DNA from: Actinomycetes bacterium
GTDB lineage: Bacteria > Actinomycetota > Actinomycetes > Mycobacteriales > Mycobacteriaceae
NCBI GenBank assembly: GCA_022600695.1
Contig: JAHZJY010000233.1
Location: forward strand, 1-5,760
Reading direction: 5' to 3'
DNA length: 5,760 nt
The notes under the pieces: generated by a model
Told to the model about the DNA's origin: nothing
What the model saw: the letters and a program-made list of their open reading frames with translations, nothing else
The model's database searches: none
In this document: one piece after another, positions 1 to 4,973 of the stretch
Layout: each line of letters starts with the position of its first letter
How positions within the stretch are numbered: the stretch's first letter is position 1
Program-made: the position numbers and the translations under genes

Positions 1-311
1 CCGATCTGGCCCCGCTGGCGCCCACCGAGCGTCAAGTGCGGTTGATCGAAATAGAACAGGTAGCTCGGCGGAGACCCCACGAGCGTCCGCACCGCGCCGG
101 GCTCTGCGGGATCCGCCGGGGCCGGCGCGTCCGCTGGGGCCGCCGGCGGTGCTGCGGGATCAGCGGGGGCGGCGGTCGTGGGCGGCGGTGGGGGCGGCTC
201 CGGGTCGGCCAGCGCCGCGTTCGGCATGGCGATAGTCACAGCGCTGAGGCCTGCGACTGCGGTGACAGCCATGGCCGCCCACAGGCCATGACGTCGTGAG
301 GGCTGCGTCAT
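1..311 (-). CDS. Exported proline/alanine-rich protein, N-terminal part
   Basis: The first 103 residues are visible; the 3' end lies outside the window. The protein opens with a basic stretch (R6, R7, H8), a hydrophobic core at about residues 10-29 and a signal peptidase I site of the type ALA|DP after A35. S5-R6-R7 gives a weak Tat-like look, but Sec export is equally possible. No lipobox cysteine is visible. Residues 36-72 form a low-complexity linker of Pro, Ala and Asp, with a run of six prolines (39-44) and repeats of the type APADP. A less biased domain begins near residue 74 (VRTLVGSPPSYLFYFDQPHL), which I do not recognise. The start of the mature protein resembles the M. tuberculosis secreted antigen Apa (Rv1860), but the later part does not match Apa, so I give no symbol. 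The ATG at 311 has no good Shine-Dalgarno and instead sits where a leaderless transcript would begin. The gene is divergent from ndh. Confidence 0.8.
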   Translation of the reverse strand, partial: MTQPSRRHGLWAAMAVTAVAGLSAVTIAMPNAALADPEPPPPPPTTAAPADPAAPPAAPADAPAPADPAEPGAVRTLVGSPPSYLFYFDQPHLTLGGRQRGQI

Positions 312-318
312 GGCGAAA

Positions 319-346
319 AACCTACCGTGTTACCTGCGTGACGCAA
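319..346 (-). promoter_or_regulatory. Promoter for the exported-protein gene, leaderless type
   Basis: Read on the minus strand there is a -35-like TTGCGT (346-341), a 16-bp spacer and a TAGGTT -10 box (324-319) that fits the mycobacterial TAnnnT pattern. Seven bases separate the -10 box from the A of the ATG at 311, so transcription should begin at or next to the start codon. Leaderless mRNAs are common in mycobacteria, and this explains the lack of a ribosome binding site. An 11-bp palindrome, TGCGT-G-ACGCA (335-345), overlaps the -35 box and could be an operator. Confidence 0.5.
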
Positions 347-532
347 GTGTGCGGTCGGCCGTGTCCGCCTGCCGATTCACCGCCGCGCGACCCGGGCCCG
401 CCCTCCAGACACCCGCCGGTTCGACCACCTCAATATCGACGCGGCGCTGCCCGAACTCCCGGCCAGGGTCGCCGCGCTGGCGCGCGGTGCGACGCGCCGG
501 GCTCGATTGCGACGCCCGGACAGGCCCTGCCG
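347..532. other. Intergenic stretch without a supported gene
   Basis: This is the middle of the 314-bp divergent region between the exported-protein gene and ndh. It is GC-rich, and short open frames cross it in several registers. One plus-strand frame is open from 342 to the TGA at 627 and has coding-like third positions around 420-486, but it contains no ATG, GTG or TTG. I see no RNA gene, no repeat array and no convincing terminator. It may hold upstream regulatory DNA or an eroded gene fragment. Confidence 0.4.
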
Positions 533-546
533 ACGGTGCTCACCGT
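533..546. promoter_or_regulatory. Palindrome 1 upstream of ndh
   Basis: ACGGTG-CT-CACCGT has perfect 6-bp arms around a 2-bp centre. It ends directly before the -35 element proposed for ndh and shares its ACGGT/ACCGT arms with palindrome 2 at 571-583. The centres are about 37.5 bp apart. The likely role is an operator for a dimeric regulator that I cannot identify. Confidence 0.45.
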
Positions 547-575
547 ATGACCGGGCCGGGACGGACCGCTACGGT
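547..575 (+). promoter_or_regulatory. Candidate ndh promoter
   Basis: ATGACC (547-552, four of six matches to TTGACA) is followed by a 17-bp spacer and TACGGT (570-575), which fits the mycobacterial -10 pattern TAnnnT. Transcription would start near 582, leaving a leader of about 44 nt that contains the AGGAG ribosome binding site at 616-620. Palindrome 2 covers the -10 box and palindrome 1 abuts the -35 box, so binding at either site could block RNA polymerase. The assignment rests on motif fit and position alone. Confidence 0.4.
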
Positions 576-583
576 AGTACCGT
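571..583. promoter_or_regulatory. Palindrome 2 over the ndh -10 region
   Basis: ACGGTA-G-TACCGT is a perfect palindrome with 6-bp arms and a single central base. It overlaps the proposed ndh -10 box and probably the transcription start. Its centre contains GTAGTAC, which shares GTAGTA with the dyad in front of blaI. The position suggests a repressor site for ndh. Confidence 0.45.
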
Positions 584-625
584 CGGCGTGCAACCTTCTC
601 CGGCGCGGCTAATTCAGGAGCGAAG

Positions 626-1999
626 ATGACCCATCCCGGCGCAACTCCGTCGGACCGGCACAAGGTCGTTATCGTCGGCTCGGGGTTCGGTGGCCTTACG
701 GCCGCCAAGAAGCTCAAGCGGGCCGATGTCGATATCAAGATGATCGCCAGAACCACCCACCACCTGTTTCAGCCGTTGCTGTATCAGGTGGCAACCGGAA
801 TCATCTCAGAGGGCGAGATCGCCCCGCTGACCCGCGTGGTCCTGCGCAAGAACACGAACTGTCAGGTACTGCTCGGCGAGGTCACCGATATCGACCTGGA
901 CCGGCGGACCATCGACTCGGTCCTGCTCGGCCACACCTATCGCACCCCGTACGACTCGCTGATCGTCGCTGCGGGTGCGGGTCAGTCCTACTTCGGCAAT
1001 GACCATTTCGCCGAGTGGGCACCGGGCATGAAGACCATCGACGACGCGCTGGAACTGCGTGGCCGCATTCTGGGCGCATTCGAGCAGGCCGAGCGGTCCA
1101 GCGCCCCTGAGCGCCGAGCGAAGCTGCTCACGTTCGTCGTGGTCGGTGCCGGTCCGACCGGCGTGGAGATGGCCGGCCAGATCGCCGAACTGGCCGACCA
1201 CACACTGAAGGGTTCCTTCCGCCACATCGACTCCACCAGGGCGCGGGTCATCCTGCTCGATGCCGCCCCTGCCGTGCTGCCCCCGATGGGTGAGAAGCTT
1301 GGGAAGAAGGCCGCCGCCCGGCTCGAGAAACTGGGTGTCGAGATCCAACTCGGCGCGATGGTGACCAATGTCGACCGCAACGGGATCAACGTCAAGTACG
1401 AAGACGGCAGCACCCAGCGGATCGAATGCCAGACGAAGGTCTGGTCGGCCGGGGTGTCGGCCAGCCCGCTGGGCAAAGTCATCGCCGAACAGTCCGGCGC
1501 CGAGATCGACCGGGCCGGCCGGGTCAAGGTGCTGCCCGACCTGACCGTCCCGGGACATCCGAACGTCTTCGTGGTCGGCGATATGGCCGCCGTCGACGGC
1601 GTTCCCGGACAGGCCCAGGGCGCGATCCAGGGTGCTCGTTACGCGGCCAAGCTGATCAAAGCCGAACTGAAGGGCGCAGACCCCGCGGCCCGCGAGCCGT
1701 TCCAATACTTCGACAAGGGTTCGATGGCCACCGTGTCGCGTTACTCGGCAGTGGCCAAGGTGGGCCCGCTGGAGTTCGGTGGATTCATCGCCTGGCTCGC
1801 CTGGTTGTTCCTGCACCTGATCTACCTGGTGGGATTCAAGGCCCGATTGACCACCGCGCTGTCTTGGGCCGGCACCTTCATCGGCAGCCATCGCGGTCAG
1901 CTCACCATCACCGAACAGCAGGCCTACGCCCGCACCCGGATCGAACAGCTTGAGGAGATCGCGGAGCGGGTCGAGGAGTCCGAGATCAGCGCGTCCTGA
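626..1999 (+). CDS. ndh: Type II NADH dehydrogenase (NDH-2)
   Basis: This 457-residue flavoprotein oxidises NADH and passes electrons to menaquinone at the inner face of the cytoplasmic membrane without pumping protons. In mycobacteria it is a main electron entry point of the respiratory chain. The FAD dinucleotide motif GSGFGG is at residues 18-23, the NADH-binding motif GAGPTG at 174-179, and the second FAD contact VVGDM at 316-320. AQGAIQ at 330-335 matches the quinone-site motif of NDH-2 enzymes. A Trp/Leu-rich hydrophobic segment (about 386-404), followed by basic residues, is the expected membrane anchor. Length and sequence agree closely with M. tuberculosis Ndh (463 residues); only the N and C termini clearly differ. 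The ATG has AGGAG (616-620) five bases upstream. The closest paralogue would be NdhA (Rv0392c), but the neighbouring Rv1847, blaI and M56 genes support ndh. No defects are visible. Confidence 0.97.
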   Translation: MTHPGATPSDRHKVVIVGSGFGGLTAAKKLKRADVDIKMIARTTHHLFQPLLYQVATGIISEGEIAPLTRVVLRKNTNCQVLLGEVTDIDLDRRTIDSVLLGHTYRTPYDSLIVAAGAGQSYFGNDHFAEWAPGMKTIDDALELRGRILGAFEQAERSSAPERRAKLLTFVVVGAGPTGVEMAGQIAELADHTLKGSFRHIDSTRARVILLDAAPAVLPPMGEKLGKKAAARLEKLGVEIQLGAMVTNVDRNGINVKYEDGSTQRIECQTKVWSAGVSASPLGKVIAEQSGAEIDRAGRVKVLPDLTVPGHPNVFVVGDMAAVDGVPGQAQGAIQGARYAAKLIKAELKGADPAAREPFQYFDKGSMATVSRYSAVAKVGPLEFGGFIAWLAWLFLHLIYLVGFKARLTTALSWAGTFIGSHRGQLTITEQQAYARTRIEQLEEIAERVEESEISAS

Positions 2000-2027
2000 T
2001 CATTCGGATACGGCAGCGCGTTCGTGG

Positions 2028-2055
2028 TTCTCCGACCACCGGGCTGCCCTAGCAT
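2028..2055 (+). promoter_or_regulatory. Weak candidate promoter for leader ORF and kinase
   Basis: TAGCAT (2050-2055) fits the mycobacterial -10 pattern. A poor -35 match, TTCTCC (2028-2033), lies 16 bp upstream. Transcription would start near 2062 and give a leader of about 100 nt before the ORF at 2163. A 5-bp inverted repeat (GTGGT 2024-2028, ACCAC 2035-2039) overlaps it and is too short to be a convincing ndh terminator. The kinase may instead be transcribed from the ndh promoter. Confidence 0.25.
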
Positions 2056-2162
2056 GGTGTTGCGTTCACCCTGATGTGCTGCGTCTCAATTTGGCGCAAC
2101 TCGGGCCAGAACAAGCCGGGCCGCTTCCTCAGACACCTTCGTCGTCACCCAAAAGGGACACC

Positions 2163-2303
2163 ATGTCAGCCGCATGTCGATCCGCCCTCCGCCCCCTGGC
2201 GCCGCTGTTTGGTCCCGGTGCGCGGGGGGGAACGCCCCGGCCGAAGGCCCGCTACGAGCCGCCGGCCGACTTGGACGCCACCCCCCACCCGCGGGCCGCC
2301 TGA
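2163..2303 (+). CDS. Small ORF (46 aa) directly upstream of the kinase
   Basis: The ATG is preceded by AAAAGGGA (2151-2158), the best ribosome binding site in this gap. The predicted peptide begins MSAACRSALRPLAP, is rich in Pro, Arg and Ala, and has no membrane segment or known domain. Codons in its second half (about 2230-2300) nearly all end in G or C, as in the neighbouring genes, which supports translation. Its TGA (2301-2303) lies in the same frame as the kinase and is followed by one codon (TCG) and then the kinase ATG at 2307, which has no clear ribosome binding site. Likely roles are a leader peptide whose termination lets ribosomes restart on the kinase, or the former N-terminal extension of a longer kinase cut off by a nonsense codon. 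It is not a piece of PrrA as I know that protein. A run of seven G (2224-2230) is a possible sequencing or slippage spot. Confidence 0.4.
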   Translation: MSAACRSALRPLAPLFGPGARGGTPRPKARYEPPADLDATPHPRAA

Positions 2304-2306
2304 TCG

Positions 2307-3674
2307 ATGGCCGCAATGATGAAACCCGACGAACTCGTATACCGGCTCGTGCAGCGGCTGCCCAGCCGGATGCTCTCACTGCGAACCATCGTCATCTTCG
2401 CGGCGCTGGCGGTCGTCATTCTCGTCCTCACCCTCGGAACCTGGGTGTGGGTTGGCGTCACCAACGATCAGTACAGCCAACTGGACAGCAGGCTGGATTC
2501 GGTGAGCAGCCTGGGCGATTTCAGCGGCCTGCTGAACAGTCCCCCGGCCCCCGACAGCCCGAGCCCGGACGGCAACCTGGTGCGCACCGTCCGGGTCGGT
2601 TCGATGGCGATGTCGGTGCCCTCCGATATCGTCCTCCCCAAACTGGCCAACGGGTACGCCAACACCACCATTGACGGCGTGGAGTACCGGGTTCGCACCT
2701 TCATGGTCGGTGGCGCCACGATTGCCCTCGGCGCACCGGTGGCGGAAACCCAGCGACGAATCTCCGAACTGCACTTACGGGTCGTGCTGATCTGCGGCGG
2801 GGTGATCATCGGCACCGTGGTCGTCGGCTGGTTCTTCTCGCTGATCATGATCGACCCGTTCCGTCTACTGGCTCAGCAGGCCCGCGCCATCAACGCGCAA
2901 TCCAAACCCGAAGAGGTTCAGGTCCGCGGGGTACGGGAGGCGGTGGAAATCGGTGAGGCGGTCGAGGGGATGCTGGCCCGTATCGGCGACGAACAGAACA
3001 AGACCAGGGCGGCCCTGGAATCGGCCCGGGACTTCGCTGCGGTCGCCTCCCATGAGCTCCGCACGCCGCTGACCGCCATGCGCACCAACCTCGAAGTTCT
3101 CTCCACCCTCGACCTCGGTGACGACCAACGCAGAGAGGTCATCGGCGACACGGTGCGGACCCAGAGCCGAATCGAGGCCACCCTGACCGCATTGGAGCGA
3201 CTGGCCCAGGGTGAACTGACCACCGCCGACGATTTCGTGCCGTTCGACATGACCGAATTGCTCGACCGTGCCGCCCACGACGCAGAGCGCACCTACCCGA
3301 ACTTGCGGGTCGCGCTGGTGCCCTCACCGGCCGTTCTGATGATGGGGCTGCCCGTGGGGCTGCGACTGGTGATCGACAACGCGATCGCCAACGCCGTTAA
3401 GCACGGCGGGGCCACCGAGGTCCAACTGGCCGTCAAGAGCTCATCGGAGGGAGTGCGGGTCGTCATCGACGATAATGGCGACGGCGTTCCCGAGGAGGAG
3501 CGCACCGCAGTCTTCGAACGATTCTCCCGCGGCTCGACCGCTTCCCGCTCAGGGTCCGGCCTGGGTTTGGCGGTCGTCGCCCAGCAAGCCGAATTACACG
3601 GCGGCGCAGCGTCGCTGGGCACCAGCCCGCTCGGCGGAGCGCAACTGGTGCTACAACTGGCCGGCCGGCACTGA
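2307..3674 (+). CDS. PrrB-like sensor histidine kinase
   Basis: This 455-residue membrane kinase should autophosphorylate on a histidine and pass the phosphate to an OmpR-family response regulator. Transmembrane helices are at about 28-50 and 159-181, enclosing an extracytoplasmic sensor of about 105 residues. A HAMP linker follows from about 183. The H box SHELRTPL carries H249. N358 and N362 mark the N box in DNAIANAVKHGG, DDNGDG (388-393) is the G1 box, FERFSRG (403-409) the F box, and GSGLGL (416-421) the G2 box, so all catalytic elements are present. It aligns over its whole length with M. tuberculosis PrrB (Rv0902c, 446 residues), including the sensor stretch PSDIVLPKL...YRVRT. In M. 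tuberculosis prrB directly follows prrA; no regulator gene lies next to this one, so it may be a paralogue of PrrB. ATGs at 2307, 2316 and 2319 are all possible starts; 2307 is chosen for its nearness to the upstream stop. Confidence 0.93.
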   Translation: MAAMMKPDELVYRLVQRLPSRMLSLRTIVIFAALAVVILVLTLGTWVWVGVTNDQYSQLDSRLDSVSSLGDFSGLLNSPPAPDSPSPDGNLVRTVRVGSMAMSVPSDIVLPKLANGYANTTIDGVEYRVRTFMVGGATIALGAPVAETQRRISELHLRVVLICGGVIIGTVVVGWFFSLIMIDPFRLLAQQARAINAQSKPEEVQVRGVREAVEIGEAVEGMLARIGDEQNKTRAALESARDFAAVASHELRTPLTAMRTNLEVLSTLDLGDDQRREVIGDTVRTQSRIEATLTALERLAQGELTTADDFVPFDMTELLDRAAHDAERTYPNLRVALVPSPAVLMMGLPVGLRLVIDNAIANAVKHGGATEVQLAVKSSSEGVRVVIDDNGDGVPEEERTAVFERFSRGSTASRSGSGLGLAVVAQQAELHGGAASLGTSPLGGAQLVLQLAGRH

Positions 3675-3690
3675 CAGTTCTTCAGGCCGG
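3665..3690. terminator. Bidirectional terminator hairpin between convergent genes
   Basis: CCGGC (3665-3669) and CTGA (3671-3674) pair with TCAG (3682-3685) and GCCGG (3686-3690), giving a 9-bp, mostly G-C stem with one bulged A at 3670. The 7-nt loop, CAGTTCT (3675-3681), is exactly the gap between the kinase and the thioesterase genes, so the two stop codons pair with each other. There is no U-tract on either side, which is usual for mycobacterial terminators. It would serve both convergent transcripts. Confidence 0.6.
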
Positions 3691-4095
3691 GGCTTCGAGG
3701 TTCTGCAGCCGCACCTGACCGCGGGCGATCAGCCGGTCCCCAGCGTCGCGGATGGTCACCAACCACAGTTGCTGACGGCGGCCGCGATGCACCGGTTCGG
3801 ACACCCCATAGGCGATACCCTCAGTCACCGCGCGGAGGAAATCGGTGTTGTTGTTGACCCCGACGACGTTTCCACCGCCGTTCTCGCTCAGCCACAGGTA
3901 GGCCGACACACTGGCCATCGACTCGACCATCGCGCACCACACCCCACCATGGACAAGACCCATCGGCTGATGCAGCTTGGGGGTCACCGCGAGTTGGGCC
4001 GTGACACCGTCGGGGGAGCTCTCGGTGTACGTCAACCCGATTCCGCGGTCGAATGTGGAATCGAACGGACTGGGACGGGGGGCCTCCGGGTGCAC
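3682..4095 (-). CDS. PaaI-family hotdog thioesterase (Rv1847-like)
   Basis: The 137-residue product is a single hotdog-fold domain of the 4HBT/PaaI type, expected to hydrolyse acyl- or aryl-CoA thioesters in the cytoplasm as a homotetramer or dimer. The signature LVHGGVWCAMVES spans residues 47-59: H49-G50-G51 is the active-site loop and E58 sits where this subfamily has its catalytic acid. VVGVNNNTDFLR (77-88) and GRRQQLWLVTI near the C terminus match the core strands of M. tuberculosis Rv1847 (140 residues) closely. Its substrate is not known to me. The start is a GTG at 4095, which gives the same N-terminal length as Rv1847; the frame is open upstream to a TAA at 4185-4183 but offers no other ATG, GTG or TTG, and no clear ribosome binding site is seen. 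The gene is divergent from blaI, and in M. tuberculosis its homologue precedes ureA. Here it converges on the kinase instead. Confidence 0.9.
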   Translation of the reverse strand: MHPEAPRPSPFDSTFDRGIGLTYTESSPDGVTAQLAVTPKLHQPMGLVHGGVWCAMVESMASVSAYLWLSENGGGNVVGVNNNTDFLRAVTEGIAYGVSEPVHRGRRQQLWLVTIRDAGDRLIARGQVRLQNLEAPA

Positions 4096-4202
4096 GGCAT
4101 ATGTGTCTACACGGTGGCGCCGCGGGCCGTTCGTCGGGGGCAGAACGATGCGAGCGACCGACCCCTCCGGGGCTGCGGTGTGTTAACCGATCGAATCATG
4201 GG

Positions 4203-4219
4203 TACGACGTTCCGTAGTA
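4203..4219. promoter_or_regulatory. Probable BlaI operator (autoregulation)
   Basis: TACGACG-TTC-CGTAGTA is a 17-bp dyad with six of seven arm positions symmetric. It lies 36 bp upstream of the blaI ATG and just upstream of the proposed -10 box, where bound repressor would block the -35 region. BlaI/MecI proteins bind similar TAC/GTA-containing dyads and usually repress their own genes; M. tuberculosis BlaI is reported to be autoregulated. I cannot recall its exact consensus, so the match is inferred. The site could also affect the divergent thioesterase gene. Confidence 0.55.
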
Positions 4220-4227
4220 AAGGCGGG

Positions 4228-4233
4228 TATTCT
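4228..4233 (+). promoter_or_regulatory. Candidate -10 box of blaI
   Basis: TATTCT fits the TAnnnT pattern and is the most AT-rich hexamer close to the gene. No good -35 is present at 16-18 bp; that position is occupied by the dyad at 4203-4219. Transcription would start near 4240, so the transcript would begin just before the GGAG ribosome binding site at 4244-4247. Confidence 0.4.
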
Positions 4234-4255
4234 CAGCAGCAATGGAGAAGCGGGT

Positions 4256-4645
4256 ATGGCCAAGTTAACCGGTTTGGGCGACTTGGAACGAGCGGTGATG
4301 GATCACCTGTGGGCCGCTGACCGACCGCAAACCGTCCGACAGGTGCACGAGGGGCTGGCCACGCGGCGCGAACTGGCCTACACCACCGTCATGACGGTGC
4401 TGCAGCGCCTCGCCCGCAAGAACCTGGTCCTGCAGATCCGTGCCGAGCGTGCCCATCAGTACGTGCCGACGCACGGCCGGGACGAGTTGGTCGCGGGCCT
4501 GATGGTCGACGCCCTCGCCCAGGCCGCCGACTCCGGCGACCGGCAGGCCGCGCTGGTGCACTTCGTCGAGCGGGTCGGCGCCGACGAGGCCGATGCGCTG
4601 CGCCGCGCGCTGGCCGACCTGGAGGCCAGACACCGGTCCGGCTGA
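4256..4645 (+). CDS. blaI: BlaI/MecI-family transcriptional repressor
   Basis: The 129-residue protein is a dimeric winged-helix repressor. The DNA-binding domain covers about residues 1-72, with the recognition helix around YTTVMTVLQRLARKN (42-56), followed by a helical dimerisation region (about 75-125). Sequence agreement with M. tuberculosis BlaI (Rv1846c, 138 residues) is very high up to about residue 120; the C-terminal tail is shorter here. In staphylococci the partner BlaR1 leads to cleavage of BlaI at an Asn-Phe bond; the matching position reads V-H102-F103 here, as in Rv1846c. M. tuberculosis BlaI controls the beta-lactamase gene blaC and its own locus, and responds to beta-lactams through the M56 protease. 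The ATG follows GGAG (4244-4247) at a good distance. The peptidase gene lies 321 bp downstream on the same strand, an unusually wide gap for a pair that works together. Confidence 0.95.
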   Translation: MAKLTGLGDLERAVMDHLWAADRPQTVRQVHEGLATRRELAYTTVMTVLQRLARKNLVLQIRAERAHQYVPTHGRDELVAGLMVDALAQAADSGDRQAALVHFVERVGADEADALRRALADLEARHRSG

Positions 4646-4696
4646 CGCGGATATCCGTGTCGTGATCGTCCCGGCGTCGCGGGTTCCCGAGCAGTA

Positions 4697-4852
4697 TTGA
4701 ACCCAACGGCGGCGGATCGCTCTTTCAGCGCTTCGAGCGTCGGCACGAACAACAGCGACCCCGGCGCGGTCCACCAAAACCCCGGACTCGGTTGGGACTA
4801 CTACGACATGACGAACATCCCCTGGTCCCAGCTACGAGTCATCGCCGCCTGA
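4697..4852 (+). pseudogene. Short coding-like stretch in the blaI-peptidase gap
   Basis: The blaI frame stays open past its TGA to a second stop at 4850-4852. From a possible TTG start at 4697 it would encode 51 residues ending DYYDMTNIPWSQLRVIAA. Roughly four in five codons end in G or C, and the mix of Asn, Trp, Tyr and Asp looks like folded protein, not frame noise. There is no clear ribosome binding site at the TTG. I do not recognise the sequence; it looks like the C-terminal end of a larger exported or enzymatic protein, so a gene remnant is my preferred reading and a real small protein the alternative. Minus-strand frames over the same bases are also open (one includes FVPTLEALKERSAAVGFN), which leaves the strand uncertain. 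The remaining bases up to 4966 show no gene or promoter beyond the dyad at 4958. Confidence 0.3.
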
Positions 4853-4957
4853 GCGCGGCCCGTCTCCGTGGTCACCTGGAAGCGGAAGATCTGGCGAACC
4901 GGGTGCAGCGGGATTCACACAGTGAACTGGTGGCGGGCGTAGCGCCGCTGGGGGACA

Positions 4958-4973
4958 CTGTCAGACGTGACAG
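4958..4973. promoter_or_regulatory. Inverted repeat across the peptidase start codon
   Basis: CTGTCA-GACG-TGACAG has perfect 6-bp arms and a 4-base centre. The GTG start (4967-4969) lies at the junction of the centre and the right arm. In RNA it would form a small hairpin hiding the start codon about three bases after the GGGGGA (4950-4955) that serves as ribosome binding site. As DNA it could be an operator. Either role would lower expression; neither is shown. Confidence 0.35.

Noticed and set aside
310..626. Plus-strand open frames in the divergent region upstream of ndh, including one ending at the ndh ATG
   Set aside because: The 310-612 frame reads as Arg/Pro-rich noise. The frame ending at 627-629 looks partly coding-like around 420-486 but has no usable start codon, and the register with the best codons changes near 490.
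806..1891. Open frame of 361 codons antisense to ndh
   Set aside because: It mirrors the high-GC codon pattern of ndh, is rich in Gly, His, Gln and Arg without any domain, and the plus strand is clearly the coding one.
2024..2039. GTGGT/ACCAC inverted repeat after ndh as a terminator
   Set aside because: Only 5 bp of stem with a 6-nt loop and no U-tract; too weak to call.
2224..2286. G7 and C6 runs as sites of programmed frameshifting in the kinase leader
   Set aside because: Any shift upstream would not remove the TGA at 2301, which is in the kinase frame; there is no slippery heptamer with a downstream structure that I can support.
4108..4200. A 30-codon minus-strand ORF starting at the ATG at 4200, upstream of the thioesterase
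   Set aside because: No ribosome binding site, Arg-rich composition and no domain; it overlaps the blaI control region.
4182..4271. Direct repeat GTTAACCG at 4182-4189 and 4264-4271 around the blaI start
   Set aside because: Eight bases, and the second copy lies inside blaI codons; one such repeat in a window of this size can arise by chance.
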